Below, in pieces: positions 8,108 to 16,743 of a DNA stretch of 62,137 nt (the first letter of the stretch is position 1; every line of letters begins with the position of its first letter). The stretch is from assembly GCA_903901045.1 (NCBI GenBank), contig CAIUPP010000071.1:1-62137 (forward strand), given 5' to 3'. The notes beneath the pieces were generated by a model that saw only the letters and a list, made by a program, of their open reading frames with translations, searched no databases and had not been told where the DNA came from. The position numbers and the translations under genes were made by a program. Source of the stretch: an uncultured Planctomycetota bacterium. Lineage in GTDB: Bacteria > Planctomycetota > Brocadiia > CAIUPP01.

Positions 8108-9136
8108 TCATGCCGCCTTCTGTATGCGCGCGATGCGCTCGAAAAGCTCCTGGAGCGCGAGGTTCATGGCGACGTTGGAGTCGATCATCCGGCGGGCGTT
8201 CCAGATCGCCTCCTCAATGCGCAGAATGCCGCTGACTCCCGGCGCGCCGGGGCGCGCGGCCCACTGCGAGGATTGCTCGGGCATGAAGGGCAGCTCGGCC
8301 GCTCCCACCCGTTCGGCCAGCAGATCGCGCCAGGCGCAGGAGAGCAGCCGCAGGAACTCGCGCACCCGCTCGCGCTGCGGCTCCAGCTTGGACGAAGTGG
8401 TGCGCGCCCAGTCGGCCACGCTGTCGGAAAGCTCGAAGGCTTCTCCGCGGCCGGCCGCGAGCAGCGGGGCGATCACCTCGCTGAATATCTCCCGCCCGCC
8501 GGAATCGAGGATGCCGAAGGCGCGGCCCGCCGAGCCGTTGGCGAAGCGCGCCGCGAATCGAACTTCCGCCTCCTCCAATTCAGGGCGCGTGCGGAGTATC
8601 TGGCGTATTTGCTCCGGCGTGAGGGGGCTGAAACGCACCTCCTGCGCGCGGGAGCGGATGGTCGGCAGAAGCGACTGGATGCGGCTGCTGGTCAGGATGA
8701 GCAGCGCGAAGGAGGCGGGCTCTTCAAGCGTTTTGAGCAGCGAATTTCCCGCCTCCTCGGTCAGGTTCTCCGCCTCGCGGATGATAGCGATGCGCCGTTC
8801 GGCCTGGACCGGCATGATGGTGAGGAAGTGGCCCAACTCGCGCGCCTGGTCGATGCCGATCAGCCGCTTCTCCTCCTGCGCCTGCATCACCAGCACGTCA
8901 GGGTGGGTTTCATGCTCCATCATCCGGCAGTCGCGGCAGACGCCGCAGGGGCGTTCGCCGGTGGCGCGGCAGAAGAGCGCCTTGGCCAGGTCGAGCGCCA
9001 GGAGGGTTTTGCCGACGCCGTCGGGGCCGCTGAAGAGGTAGGAGTGGCCGAGGCGGTTCTGCTCCACCGTGCGCTGCAAGAGTTGCTTGGTGCGGTCCTG
9101 CCCGATCACGCTGTCGAAACGCATGGCGGCGTTCAT
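8108..9136 (-). CDS. holB: DNA polymerase III delta-prime subunit-like protein
   Basis: 342 residues. AAA+ clamp-loader fold: Walker A GPDGVGKT at about residues 38-45, a zinc module C-x8-C-x2-C-x2-C (CRATGERPCGVCRDC), and sensor-1-type region LLILTSSRIQSLLPTIRSR. The arginine-finger SRC motif reads SRA, as often in delta-prime relatives. As delta-prime it would be the clamp-loader stator. Gamma/tau (DnaX) is less likely because of the length and the degenerate motifs. ATG at 9136 overlaps the stop of the lipoyl-like gene (ATGA); ATG at 9124 is an alternative. Confidence 0.88.
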   Translation of the reverse strand: MNAAMRFDSVIGQDRTKQLLQRTVEQNRLGHSYLFSGPDGVGKTLLALDLAKALFCRATGERPCGVCRDCRMMEHETHPDVLVMQAQEEKRLIGIDQARELGHFLTIMPVQAERRIAIIREAENLTEEAGNSLLKTLEEPASFALLILTSSRIQSLLPTIRSRAQEVRFSPLTPEQIRQILRTRPELEEAEVRFAARFANGSAGRAFGILDSGGREIFSEVIAPLLAAGRGEAFELSDSVADWARTTSSKLEPQRERVREFLRLLSCAWRDLLAERVGAAELPFMPEQSSQWAARPGAPGVSGILRIEEAIWNARRMIDSNVAMNLALQELFERIARIQKAA

Positions 9137-9438
9137 TCCTCAGGGGTGCTCAGGTCCAGGTCATCCACCTCCGGCTCCTCCTCCTCGGCCTCCTCTTCCT
9201 CGGGGCAGTCGAGCAGCGCGACGGGTTCGCCGCCGCGGACCGTCTCGTCTTCGTCCGCGATGCGCTCCAGCAGGACGCCGGCTTGCGGCGCGGTCACTTC
9301 GACGGTCCCCGATTCCGTGGAGATTTCCAGCAGGATCTCTCCCAGCTCGACGAACTCCCCTTCGTCGAAATGCCACTCAACGACCGTCCCCTGTTCGTTG
9401 TCCGTCCCGAGATCAGGCACTTCCACTTCCACGTTCAT
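9133..9438 (-). CDS. small lipoyl/biotinyl-like domain protein lacking the attachment lysine
   Basis: 101 residues from ATG 9438, which follows GGAGGGA by 5 nt; a longer frame to 9474 lacks such a site. Residues 1-80 fit a lipoyl domain (VEVPDLGTDNEQGTVVEW, FDEGEFVELGEILLEIST, ITAP-like turn). The beta-hairpin that normally reads TDKA carries TESG, so no lysine is available for lipoylation. The last ~25 residues are nearly all acidic. The gene leads the run to holB, panC and lgt and lies 1 kb from lipA-lipB. Function unknown; it may be a structural or binding module rather than a swinging arm. Confidence 0.75.
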   Translation of the reverse strand: MNVEVEVPDLGTDNEQGTVVEWHFDEGEFVELGEILLEISTESGTVEVTAPQAGVLLERIADEDETVRGGEPVALLDCPEEEEAEEEEPEVDDLDLSTPEE

Positions 9439-9476
9439 CGAAGTCCCTCCGCAGGTCAGGACCACAGGCTTCAATT

Positions 9477-9504
9477 ATTGTATTCGGACCAGACAGCAAA
9501 GCAA
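9477..9504 (-). promoter_or_regulatory. candidate promoter of the lipoyl-like/holB/panC/lgt run
   Basis: On the minus strand TTGCTT (9504-9499), a 16-bp spacer and TACAAT (9482-9477), ending 39 bp before the ATG at 9438. This is a fair sigma-70 match in a locally AT-richer patch. Confidence 0.4.
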
Positions 9505-9600
9505 TTTGCCACTCGGTTGTCAACTGCCATTGTGCTGATTTTGCAATCCCTCAGTTGCGGTGGGAGGGAGGCGCGAGCAGCGGGCGCACCGCTCGAACGC

Positions 9601-9641
9601 TGGGGACACAAAACTTTGCTCCGCAAAGTATTGTGTCCCCA
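9601..9641. repeat. hairpin repeat core, third copy
   Basis: An inverted pair with 17 of 18 matching positions: TGGGGACACAAAACTTTG (9601-9618) against 9624-9641, with a 5-nt loop. It is the same core as in the larger elements at 28596-28700 and 35218-35318. It lies in the gap between the two minus-strand runs, after lipA, and could also act as a factor-independent stop, although no T-run follows. Confidence 0.7.
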
Positions 9642-9662
9642 GTTCGCGCAGTTCGCGCCATC

Positions 9663-10541
9663 TCAGCGCTCCGCGCAGGAGGCGTCATACAGCGCGCCGG
9701 CGTGGTATGAGCTTCGCACGAACGGGCCGCAGGCGGCTCCGGAGAACCCCATCTCGCGCGCGCAAGTCTCGTAGTCGGCGAAGCGTTCGGGCGTCACGAA
9801 CTCCTGCACCGGCAAGTGGTCGCGGCTGGGGGAGAGATACTGGCCGATAGTCAGCAGGTCGCAGCGCGCCGCGCGCAGGTCCGCCAGCGCGGCCATCATT
9901 TCCTCGCGCGTCTCGCCGAGTCCCGCCATCAGCCCGCTCTTGGTGCTGACTTCCGGATGCCGCTCCTTCACGAAAGCCAGCAGCGCGAGCGACCGGCGAT
10001 AATCCGCCTCCGGGCGCACGACCGGGTAGAGCCGGGGCACGGTTTCAATATTATGGTTATACACGTCGGGGCGGGCCGATGCCACGAGTTCGATGGCCTC
10101 CCGGTTGCCCTGAAAGTCGGGGGTAAGCACCTCGATGCGGCAGGCCATCCTGCGGCGCAGCGCCTCGATCGTGAGACGAAACTGCCCGGCGCCGCCATCG
10201 GGTAAGTCGTCGCGGGTGACGGAGGTGACGACCACGTGCGCCAGCTTCAACTTCGCGGCGGCCTCGGCGAGGCGTTCCGGCTCCTGCGGGTCCGGCGGCT
10301 CGACGGGGCCGTGCCCCACGGCGCAGAAGCGGCAGTTGCGCGTGCAGCCGTTGCCCAGGATCATGAAGGTGGCCGTCCCGCGCGCGAAACATTCGCACTG
10401 GTTGGGACAGTGCGCGCTCTGGCAGACCGTGGATAGCCGCAGCCCGCGCAGCAGGTCGCGCACTTCGTCGGCCACGCCGCCTGAGGGGAGGCGCTTCTTG
10501 AGCCAGGGAGGGAATCTCGACGGGCGGGGTGACTCCGTCAC
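9663..10541 (-). CDS. lipA: lipoyl synthase LipA
   Basis: About 292 residues from GTG 10541, whose GTGA overlaps the lipB stop; GGGAGGAGAGG lies just upstream. Radical-SAM enzyme that inserts two sulfurs into octanoyl chains on carrier domains. Both cluster motifs are seen: the auxiliary one [12 protein letters not shown] and the SAM one [45 protein letters not shown] and the C-terminal RSSYHAG complete the family pattern. With LipB this supplies lipoyl cofactor, consistent with the lipoyl carrier at 44.3-44.6 kb and the dihydrolipoamide dehydrogenase next to it. Confidence 0.96.
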   Translation of the reverse strand: MTESPRPSRFPPWLKKRLPSGGVADEVRDLLRGLRLSTVCQSAHCPNQCECFARGTATFMILGNGCTRNCRFCAVGHGPVEPPDPQEPERLAEAAAKLKLAHVVVTSVTRDDLPDGGAGQFRLTIEALRRRMACRIEVLTPDFQGNREAIELVASARPDVYNHNIETVPRLYPVVRPEADYRRSLALLAFVKERHPEVSTKSGLMAGLGETREEMMAALADLRAARCDLLTIGQYLSPSRDHLPVQEFVTPERFADYETCAREMGFSGAACGPFVRSSYHAGALYDASCAER

Positions 10542-11224
10542 GGCCTCTCCTCCCGGCGCATCGCCGTCATCGTTTGCCCGGCGTCGAACCCGAATTCGAC
10601 CATGAAGTGGCGGATGATCCGTCCCTCCACCTCCGCGCGCTCGGGCGCGCGGCCCAGGATGCTTTCCATCGAGGCCATCTTCACGCCGACCAGCCCGCAC
10701 GGGTTAATGAGCCGGAAATGCTCCATGTTCGGGGAGACGTTGAGGGCGAAGCCGTGGTAGCTGACCCAATGGCTGATTGCGATGCCGATGGAGGCGATCT
10801 TCCCCTGCGGCGTCCAGACGCCGGTGAAGCCTTCCTTGCGATCGGCCTTGATGTTGTACTCCCAGAGGGCGGCCATGAGGACCGACTCGATCCGCCGCAG
10901 GTACTTGTGAACATCCTTGCCGTGGTGCTCCAGCGGCAGGATGGGGTAGCCGACGATCTGGCCGGGGCCGTGGTAGGTGACATCGCCGCCGCGGTTGGTC
11001 TCGCGCACCTCGACGCCGACGGCGGAGAGATGCGCGCGCGGGACGAGGATGTTCTGCTCGGTTCCGCCGCGGCCGATGGTGAGGATGGGGGGATGCTCCA
11101 GCAGGATCAGCGCGCCGGCGTCGCGCGGCGTTCTGGTGAAGTCTTCCACCAGCTCGCGCTGAAAGCCGAGCGCCTCGTCATAGCCGACGGTTCCGAGACG
11201 ATAGATTGTGAGTGTGCGCGGCAT
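10538..11224 (-). CDS. lipB: octanoyltransferase LipB
   Basis: 228 residues. Transfers octanoyl groups from acyl carrier protein to lipoyl domains, the first step of lipoate synthesis. Motifs: [33 protein letters not shown] (the conserved RGG-x-x-T-x-HGPGQ block), [16 protein letters not shown], the catalytic-lysine region and [19 protein letters not shown] with the catalytic Cys. ATG at 11224 follows GGGAG. It is coupled to lipA by a 4-nt overlap. Confidence 0.96.
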   Translation of the reverse strand: MPRTLTIYRLGTVGYDEALGFQRELVEDFTRTPRDAGALILLEHPPILTIGRGGTEQNILVPRAHLSAVGVEVRETNRGGDVTYHGPGQIVGYPILPLEHHGKDVHKYLRRIESVLMAALWEYNIKADRKEGFTGVWTPQGKIASIGIAISHWVSYHGFALNVSPNMEHFRLINPCGLVGVKMASMESILGRAPERAEVEGRIIRHFMVEFGFDAGQTMTAMRREERP

Positions 11225-11271
11225 GGGAAGCGGCTCCCGCAGGGGACACGCGATGTTGCGCTGCTTACTGG

Positions 11272-11300
11272 ATATTAGGTGCGGGGGCAGGGGATGTCAA
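11272..11300 (-). promoter_or_regulatory. promoter of lipB-lipA
   Basis: On the minus strand a perfect TTGACA (11300-11295), a 17-bp spacer and TAATAT (11277-11272), predicting transcription from about 11265, some 40 bp before lipB. The -35 box lies at the edge of an intergenic repeat with the words GGTCAA and CAATTG (11299-11341). Confidence 0.6.
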
Positions 11301-11341
11301 GTGAATGGTCAACGGTCAATGGTCAATTGCCAATTGACAGA
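11299..11341. repeat. GGTCAA-rich intergenic repeat
   Basis: A short block of near-tandem words, GAATGGTCAACGGTCAATGG and then TCAATTGCCAATTGACAG. It resembles dispersed low-complexity repeats known from many GC-rich genomes. It separates the lipB promoter from the end of the recombinase gene. Confidence 0.5.
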
Positions 11342-11366
11342 TGCCCATCGACCATTTCACCGTTCA

Positions 11367-12281
11367 TCAATGCGCCCGCGGATGCGCTTTCTCGTAGATC
11401 TGCTTCAGCCGTTCGGCGGAGAGGTGGGTGTATATCTGCGTCGAGCTCAGGCTGGCGTGCCCGAGCAGTTCCTGCACCGAGCGCAGGTCGGCGCCGCGGT
11501 CGAGCAGGTGCGTGGCGAAGGAATGGCGCAGCGTGTGCGGGTGAGTCTGGGCGTTCAGCCCGGCCTGCGCCAGGCGCGCCGAGAGCATCCGGCCCACACT
11601 GCGGGAGGTCAGCCGCGTCCTGCGCAGACTGGTGAACAGCGGCTCGCGGCAGCGGGGGGCCTGGATCGGCGCAATGCCGCGCGCCTCCAGATACGCGAGC
11701 AGCGCAGTCAGCGCGTAGCTCCCCAGCGGGCAGAAGCGCTCTTTGCGCCGCTTCCCCATCACCTTGACTATCTCCGCGGGGAAATCAACGCTGCCGACGT
11801 TGCACGACGTCAACTCTCCCACGCGCATTCCCGTGCTGTAAAGCACCTCCAGAATCGCCTTGTCGCGCAGATCGGCCATTGCGCCCTCGGAGCCGGCGAA
11901 GGGGGTTTCGAGGAGCCGCGACACCTCCTCGCTGCCGAGCACGTGCGGCAGGCGGTGCTCCAGGCGCGGAGTGCGCACGGCCTTGACGGGATTGCTCTCC
12001 AAAATTCCCTCTTTGCACAGGAAGCGGAAGAAGGAGCGGAGGGAGGCGAGCTTGCGAGCGGTGGAGCTCTTGCCCAGCCCGCGCGCGCGCAGTTGCGCCA
12101 GGTAGTTGCGCAACAGGAGATGGGTGACGGCCCCCGGCGAGCCGACGCCGGATTCCTGGGCGAAGCCGATGAACTCCCCCAGGTCGCCGGTGTAGGCGCG
12201 CAGCGTATGGGGGGAGAAGTTGCGCTCCTGCTCCAGACGCTTCAGGAATGTTTCAGCCAGTTGGCTCAGTTCGGTCGGCAT
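11367..12281 (-). CDS. xerC: XerC/XerD-type tyrosine recombinase
   Basis: About 304 residues. An N-terminal SAM-like core-binding domain (residues ~5-90: FSPHTLRAYTGDLGEFIGF) precedes a catalytic domain with the full active-site set: Arg in YSTGMRVGELTS, Lys in VMGKRRKERF, H-x-x-R in HTLRHSFATHLL, and LGHASLSSTQIYTHL with the second His and the nucleophilic Tyr. Length and motifs fit the housekeeping XerC/XerD pair that resolves chromosome dimers at dif; I cannot tell which of the two. ATG 12281 lies 9 nt after AAGGA; a TTG at 12290 is less likely. No phage or integron genes adjoin it. Confidence 0.92.
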   Translation of the reverse strand: MPTELSQLAETFLKRLEQERNFSPHTLRAYTGDLGEFIGFAQESGVGSPGAVTHLLLRNYLAQLRARGLGKSSTARKLASLRSFFRFLCKEGILESNPVKAVRTPRLEHRLPHVLGSEEVSRLLETPFAGSEGAMADLRDKAILEVLYSTGMRVGELTSCNVGSVDFPAEIVKVMGKRRKERFCPLGSYALTALLAYLEARGIAPIQAPRCREPLFTSLRRTRLTSRSVGRMLSARLAQAGLNAQTHPHTLRHSFATHLLDRGADLRSVQELLGHASLSSTQIYTHLSAERLKQIYEKAHPRAH

Positions 12282-12326
12282 GGAGCACAATCCTTGTAAA
12301 TGCCGTACGGGATGCGGAAGCCGTTA

Positions 12327-12354
12327 TTGGGCAAGGCATGCCTTGCCCCTACAA
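12327..12354. repeat. GGCAAGGCATGCCTTGCC palindrome, copy 1
   Basis: Perfect 20-bp palindrome at 12329-12348 followed by CCTACAA. Other copies are at 44669-44694 and 50614-50645, and relatives with a GCGCAGCATGCTGCGC core lie at 18170-18189 and 55341-55360. It sits in the divergent region between the recombinase and the NfeD/FloA operon. Confidence 0.8.
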
Positions 12355-12393
12355 GACTGCACGACGCCAGAGGCTCATCCTGAAAGAACCGCG

Positions 12394-12422
12394 TTGACTG
12401 AAATCATGCGCATGGGTACAGT
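12394..12422 (+). promoter_or_regulatory. promoter of the zinc-ribbon/NfeD/FloA operon
   Basis: TTGACT (12394-12399), a 17-bp spacer and TACAGT (12417-12422), predicting a start near 12429, 33 bp before the first gene of the operon. It is a good sigma-70-type match. Confidence 0.6.
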
Positions 12423-12461
12423 ACTTGTCAAGTTCCACTGAGCCAATCGAAAGGAACAGGG

Positions 12462-12755
12462 ATGTTTCGCGTCAAATGTCCGGTGTGCGGCGGGATGCTG
12501 ACGATTGACGAGCGCACGCGCAAAGTGACCGACCACGTCACGCAGGAGGATGCCGGGCGCAGCGCCGGGGAGCGCTTCGGAGCGGTTGTGGACAAAGTCC
12601 AGAAGGCCAAGTCCGAGCAGGAAGCGCGTCTGAAAGAGGCGCAGGAGCGCGAGTTGCACCGCAAGACGCACATCGAGGAGCTTTTCAAGAAGGCACAGCA
12701 GAAGGCGAAGGATGAGCCGGATGTGGATAAGCCACACGGGCCGGTGTGGGATTGA
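12462..12755 (+). CDS. small zinc-ribbon/helical protein of the NfeD-FloA operon
   Basis: 97 residues. Begins with a half zinc ribbon, CPVCGGMLTID at residues 6-16, with no second C-x-x-C pair, so metal binding would need dimerisation. Residues ~40-90 are a charged, mostly helical stretch (KVQKAKSEQEARLKEAQE) likely to form a coiled coil. ATG 12462 follows AAAGGAACAGGG. It opens the operon that continues with two NfeD proteins and FloA. Function unknown; no enzyme motif is seen. Confidence 0.75.
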   Translation: MFRVKCPVCGGMLTIDERTRKVTDHVTQEDAGRSAGERFGAVVDKVQKAKSEQEARLKEAQERELHRKTHIEELFKKAQQKAKDEPDVDKPHGPVWD

Positions 12756-12810
12756 CGGAATTGATGATTGATAAGTGATGATTGATGATTGGATATTTGA
12801 AGGGAAGAGC

Positions 12811-14301
12811 ATGAAGGCGGCGCGCTTCGCGGTGGCACTGTGCGTTCTCTGCTTATGCGGCGTTGCAGCAATGGCGCAGGAAGCTGCGACGGTGGCGAAG
12901 GTTGCGCCGCCTGCCGCGCGCGTGGCCGTCATCACGATCAATGGGGATGTGGACTACGGCCTGTTCAAGTCCATCGAGCGGCGCGTGCATGAGGCAGTCG
13001 ACGGCGGGGCCGACGTCCTGCTGTTCGAGATAGACACGTATGGCGGGGAGGTGACCGCCGCCGTCCAGATCGGCGACCTGATCGACGGCGTCAAGCTGAG
13101 CGCCCACGGGCGCGTGACGACCGTCGCCTACGTTCACGTCAAGGCGATCTCCGCCGGGGCGCTCATCTCCCTCTCCTGCCAGAAGATCGTGATGAAGCGC
13201 GGGACGACCATCGGCGACGCCGAGGCGATCATCCCCGGCCTGCACGGCATCGAGGTCGCCCCTGAGAAGTACCAGACGATGGTGCGCGCCCTCGCGCGCA
13301 AGTACGCGCAGTCCAACGGCCACCCCGTGACGCTCTGCGAGGCGATGGTGGACCCCGACCTGGAGGTCTGGCAGGTGAAGTTCCCGGATGGCCGCGTGGA
13401 GTACCTCTCCACGCAGGCGTGGAACGACCTGAAGCCGGAAGAGCGGCAGGGGGCCGATCGCAAGCAGGTGGTCGCCAAGGGAAAATTGCTCACGCTGAGC
13501 GATACCGAGGCGCTGGAGTACGGCCTCTCCATCGGCAGCGTGGGTTCGCGCGAGGAGGCGCTCGCCCTCTTCACTTCCACTCCAGGCACGGCGATCCGCG
13601 AGGAGACGGACTGGTCCGAGGGCCTGGTGCGGCTGCTCAGCAGCGGACCGGCCTCGGTGATCCTGATCATCGTGGGGATGGTGGCGCTGTACATGGCGTT
13701 CAAAATTCCCGGCCTGGGCGCGCCGGAGGTGGTGGCGATCCTCTGCTTCGGCCTGCTCTTCTTCAGCAAGTTCATGATCGGCATGGCGGGAATGACGGAG
13801 GTGCTGCTCTTTGCCGGGGGCGTGATGCTGGTGGCTATCGAGATATTCCTCATACCCGGATTCGGCGTGGTGGGGGTGCTGGGACTTCTGTGCATTGTGA
13901 TCTCCCTGATCCTGGCGTTCCAGAATTTCACCATTCCGCAGTACCCGTTCCAGGTGATGATCCTGGTCAAGAACATGGGGCTGGTCTTCGGCAGCCTGCT
14001 GGCGGCGACGGTGCTCTTCATGATGCTCGTGCGCTTCATGCCGAAGACGCCGTTCCTCAAGGGGCTGGTGCTCAACGCGCAACAGACGCGCGCGGCGGGG
14101 AATGTCGCCAAGAGCGCCGAGCAGCGCGGCCTGATCGGCAAAGGCGGTCGCGCCCTCTCCACGCTGCGTCCCTCGGGGCGCGCGGAGATCGCAGGCGAGC
14201 CGTTGAACGTGATGTCCGACGGAGAGTATATTGAGGCCGGCGAAGAGGTCGTCGTCATCGACGTGAAGGGGAACAGCATCTTCGTCGCGCGCAAAGGCTA
14301 G
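12811..14301 (+). CDS. NfeD-type membrane serine protease (ClpP-class, long form)
   Basis: 496 residues from ATG 12811 after GAAGGGA. A signal peptide (MKAARFAVALCVLCLCGVA) leads a ClpP/crotonase-like domain to about residue 260, with FEIDTYGGEVTAAVQIGDLI, AISAGALISLSC containing the candidate Ser nucleophile, and GTTIGDAEAI. Four to five hydrophobic helices (about 285-420) precede a C-terminal OB-fold NfeD domain (GKGGRALSTLRPSGRAEIAG, VDVKGNSIFV). Archaeal homologues (1510-N type) cut stomatin-like partners; the stomatin/flotillin partner here is the FloA gene downstream. Alternative GTG 12775 would place the signal peptide internally. Confidence 0.88.
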   Translation: MKAARFAVALCVLCLCGVAAMAQEAATVAKVAPPAARVAVITINGDVDYGLFKSIERRVHEAVDGGADVLLFEIDTYGGEVTAAVQIGDLIDGVKLSAHGRVTTVAYVHVKAISAGALISLSCQKIVMKRGTTIGDAEAIIPGLHGIEVAPEKYQTMVRALARKYAQSNGHPVTLCEAMVDPDLEVWQVKFPDGRVEYLSTQAWNDLKPEERQGADRKQVVAKGKLLTLSDTEALEYGLSIGSVGSREEALALFTSTPGTAIREETDWSEGLVRLLSSGPASVILIIVGMVALYMAFKIPGLGAPEVVAILCFGLLFFSKFMIGMAGMTEVLLFAGGVMLVAIEIFLIPGFGVVGVLGLLCIVISLILAFQNFTIPQYPFQVMILVKNMGLVFGSLLAATVLFMMLVRFMPKTPFLKGLVLNAQQTRAAGNVAKSAEQRGLIGKGGRALSTLRPSGRAEIAGEPLNVMSDGEYIEAGEEVVVIDVKGNSIFVARKG

Positions 14302-14370
14302 AGGCGCGCAGACCGGCGCTGTGTGAATGGAACGGTCGAGGGCTGAAATAACTACACTGGGAGGATCGCT

Positions 14371-14829
14371 GTGGGCCAACTGGGGATCATTCTTCTCTAC
14401 GTTGCCGGCTTGGCGCTGATGATCGCGGAGATCATCCTGCCGGGCGTCATTATCGGCCTGGTGGGGATGGGCTGCATGGGCGCGGCAATCTGGCTGGCGT
14501 TCAAGCTGAACTCCTCGTTCGGCTGGACGCTGGTAGTCATTGCGCTGGCGTGCATCCCCGTCATTGTGTTCCTGTACGTGAAATTCATCAATCGGTTCCT
14601 CATCATGTCGGGGACGCAGAAGGGGACCAATGCGGCGAAGTTGCAGCCGAAGGACCTGGTCGGGCAGGAAGGGGTGGCGCTGACGCCGCTTCGCCCGGCG
14701 GGGACGGCCCGCATCGGCGAACGCAGGGTGGATGTGGTGTCGGACGGCGAGGTGATTGACCCGAACACGCGCATCCGCGTCGTGGAGGTCAAAGGGAACC
14801 GTGTTGTGGTGCGCGCGGTCGGCGGCTAG
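14371..14829 (+). CDS. short NfeD protein
   Basis: 152 residues from GTG 14371, 9 nt after GGGAG. Two or three transmembrane helices in the first 75 residues ([20 protein letters not shown] and [13 protein letters not shown]) and a C-terminal NfeD OB-fold ([34 protein letters not shown]). It lacks the protease domain, so it is the partner-type NfeD that scaffolds flotillins, as with YqfB/YqeZ-type genes in Bacillus. It lies between the long NfeD and FloA. Confidence 0.88.
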   Translation: MGQLGIILLYVAGLALMIAEIILPGVIIGLVGMGCMGAAIWLAFKLNSSFGWTLVVIALACIPVIVFLYVKFINRFLIMSGTQKGTNAAKLQPKDLVGQEGVALTPLRPAGTARIGERRVDVVSDGEVIDPNTRIRVVEVKGNRVVVRAVGG

Positions 14830-14869
14830 AATAGCAACGTCCGTATTTCCAATTGGAAGGAGAATCCGA

Positions 14870-15916
14870 ATGAGTCCTATGGCAGTGCTTGCGCAGGAGC
14901 CCGGCGTATCGCAGGGGGCGATTATCCTGCTGGTGGTCGTGCTGGGTCTGGCTGTGCTGGTGTTCGGCATCCTCTTGCTGTCGTACGGCTGGCTGTACAT
15001 CCGTGCGGCGGTCTCCGGTGCGAAGGTGAACTTCCGGACGCTCATCGCCATGCGGCTGCGCCGCGTGGACCCCGGCGCCATCGTCGCCGCCCGCATCTCC
15101 GCGGTGAAGGCGGGCCTGGAGATCAGCACCGAGCAGCTCGAAACCCACTTCCTGGCCGGCGGGCACGTCGAGCGCGTGGTCATTGCGCTCATCGCCGCCA
15201 GCAAGGCGGATATCGACCTGACCTTCGACCGCGCCTGCGCCATCGACCTGGCCGGCCGCGACGTGCTGGAAGCCGTGCAGGCCAGCGTGGTGCCCAAGGT
15301 GATCGACTGCCCAAACCCGCAGCAGGGGCGCATGACCGTTGACGGCGTCGCCCTGGACGGCATTCAGGTGAAGGTCAAGGCGCGCGTGACGGTGCGGACG
15401 AACCTGGACCGGCTCATCGGCGGCGCGGGCGAAGCCACGATCATCGCGCGCGTCGGCGAGGGTATCGTCAGCACCATCGGTTCCTCCCCCACGCACAAGC
15501 GCGTCATGGAGAACCCCGATACGATCTCCAAGACCGTGCTGGCCAAGGGACTCGACGCCGGGACGGCGTACGAAATCCTCTCCATCGACATCGCGGACGT
15601 GGACATCGGCGAGAACATCGGCGCCAAGCTGCAGGCCGACCAGGCCGAGGCGGACAAGCGCGTCGCCCAGGCCATGGCGGAGAAACGCCGCGCGATGGCG
15701 GTCGCCATGGAGCAGGAGATGAAGGCGAAAGTGCGCGAGAATGAGGCGGTGGTCATGCTGGCCCAGGCCGAGGTGCCCAAGGCGATCGCTTTCGCTTTCC
15801 GCGAAGGGAAGCTCGGCGTGATGGATTACTACAACCTGCGGAACGTCCAGGCCGATACCGATATGCGGCGCTCCATCTCCGGCAAGAGCGGCGGGGACAG
15901 CGACGTCAACGCGTGA
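14870..15916 (+). CDS. floA: flotillin-like protein FloA
   Basis: 348 residues from ATG 14870, 7 nt after GGAAGGAG; the open frame starts earlier but inside the previous gene. An N-terminal membrane hairpin ([20 protein letters not shown]) precedes a SPFH-like domain ([60 protein letters not shown]) and a helical C-terminal part with Ala/Glu repeats. FloA marks functional membrane microdomains and works with NfeD proteins, both of which are encoded directly upstream. The match to the Bacillus YqfA/FloA family is close along the whole length. Confidence 0.95.
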   Translation: MSPMAVLAQEPGVSQGAIILLVVVLGLAVLVFGILLLSYGWLYIRAAVSGAKVNFRTLIAMRLRRVDPGAIVAARISAVKAGLEISTEQLETHFLAGGHVERVVIALIAASKADIDLTFDRACAIDLAGRDVLEAVQASVVPKVIDCPNPQQGRMTVDGVALDGIQVKVKARVTVRTNLDRLIGGAGEATIIARVGEGIVSTIGSSPTHKRVMENPDTISKTVLAKGLDAGTAYEILSIDIADVDIGENIGAKLQADQAEADKRVAQAMAEKRRAMAVAMEQEMKAKVRENEAVVMLAQAEVPKAIAFAFREGKLGVMDYYNLRNVQADTDMRRSISGKSGGDSDVNA

Positions 15917-15999
15917 TTTGAGCTTGCGAGCCTTGCGAAGGGCCGGACGGGCCTTCGCAAGGTCCGGCAGGAGGCTGACGCACAAGGACCGAGGAACCC

Positions 16000-16743
16000 A
16001 TGCACCCAGGCACATTCCTGGCGCTGAGCGGCGACCAACTGTTCGGGCTGATCATCTTCGGGGTGATCGTCGTCAACGTCATCCGCGCCATCTTCAAGGC
16101 GCAGAAGGAAAATACGGAGCAGCAGAAGGAGCGGTTGCGCCAGCCGCCACCGCCGCGCACGCAGCCGGGCGAGAAGCGCGCCGACAAGGAGATTGAGGAT
16201 TTTCTGGATGAGATTTCGCGCGGGAAGGGCGGGCCTGCCGCTCCGCGCCCGGCCGAGCAACCCCATCGCCAACCGCAGCCGACGATGTCGCAGCCGCCGC
16301 AGCGGCCCGTGCCCCCCATAGCGCATCCGGTGCCGCCGACGGTTCCCGGTCCGATCAGGCGACCCCAGCAGCAACCGGCGCCTCAACCGGCTACGATGCG
16401 CCAGCCCACCCCTCCGCCGCATCGCCCTGCGGAAGTTCCGGCGGAGAAGCCTCGGACCGTCGGTGCGGCTCCCGCCCCAACCTCGCACCCCGTCGGGCAC
16501 AAAGTCACCACCGCCCCCGCCGCCGCGACGCCCGCTCAGCCGCCGCGCAAGAAGCGGGAATACGCCCTCGAAGTCGCCGAATCGCTTGAAGTGACGCATG
16601 CCGAGCAGGCCGAGTCCACCGCGCGCTTCGATGAACTCCTGCCGGAAGATCCGCTGAAGAAGGCCATCGTGCTGACGGAGCTCTTCGGGCCGTGCCGGGC
16701 GAAGAAACGATTGCGGAGTGGGGGTTGCGGATTGCGGATTTGA
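16000..16743 (+). CDS. membrane-anchored proline-rich protein downstream of floA
   Basis: 247 residues; ATG after GAGGAACCC. One N-terminal transmembrane helix (LFGLIIFGVIVVNVIRAIF) with a short basic/coiled segment (about 30-75), then about 110 residues of Pro/Gln/Ala-rich low complexity, and a C-terminal segment EDPLKKAIVLTELFGPCRAK. Proteins with this plan (helix, disordered linker, and a terminal I-x-x-x-E-I/L-x-GP motif) occur in planctomycete-like genomes. Function unknown; as the last gene of the FloA operon it could be a microdomain-associated tether. The final ~10 codons run into a GCGGATTGCGGATT repeat, so the natural C-terminus may have been altered. Confidence 0.72.
   Translation: MHPGTFLALSGDQLFGLIIFGVIVVNVIRAIFKAQKENTEQQKERLRQPPPPRTQPGEKRADKEIEDFLDEISRGKGGPAAPRPAEQPHRQPQPTMSQPPQRPVPPIAHPVPPTVPGPIRRPQQQPAPQPATMRQPTPPPHRPAEVPAEKPRTVGAAPAPTSHPVGHKVTTAPAAATPAQPPRKKREYALEVAESLEVTHAEQAESTARFDELLPEDPLKKAIVLTELFGPCRAKKRLRSGGCGLRI

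Noticed and set aside
7322-9538. 738-codon plus-strand frame opposite panC and holB
   Set aside because: A shadow of the real minus-strand genes; it crosses their boundary and has no motif.
11367-12281. Integrase of a mobile element
   Set aside because: Length and motifs fit XerC/XerD; there are no attachment-site repeats, tRNA or phage genes around it.
12853-15363. 836-codon open frame on the minus strand
   Set aside because: It is antisense to the NfeD and FloA genes, is low-complexity (His/Asp/Gln/Arg-rich) and mirrors their codon bias. Long antisense frames are expected at this GC content.
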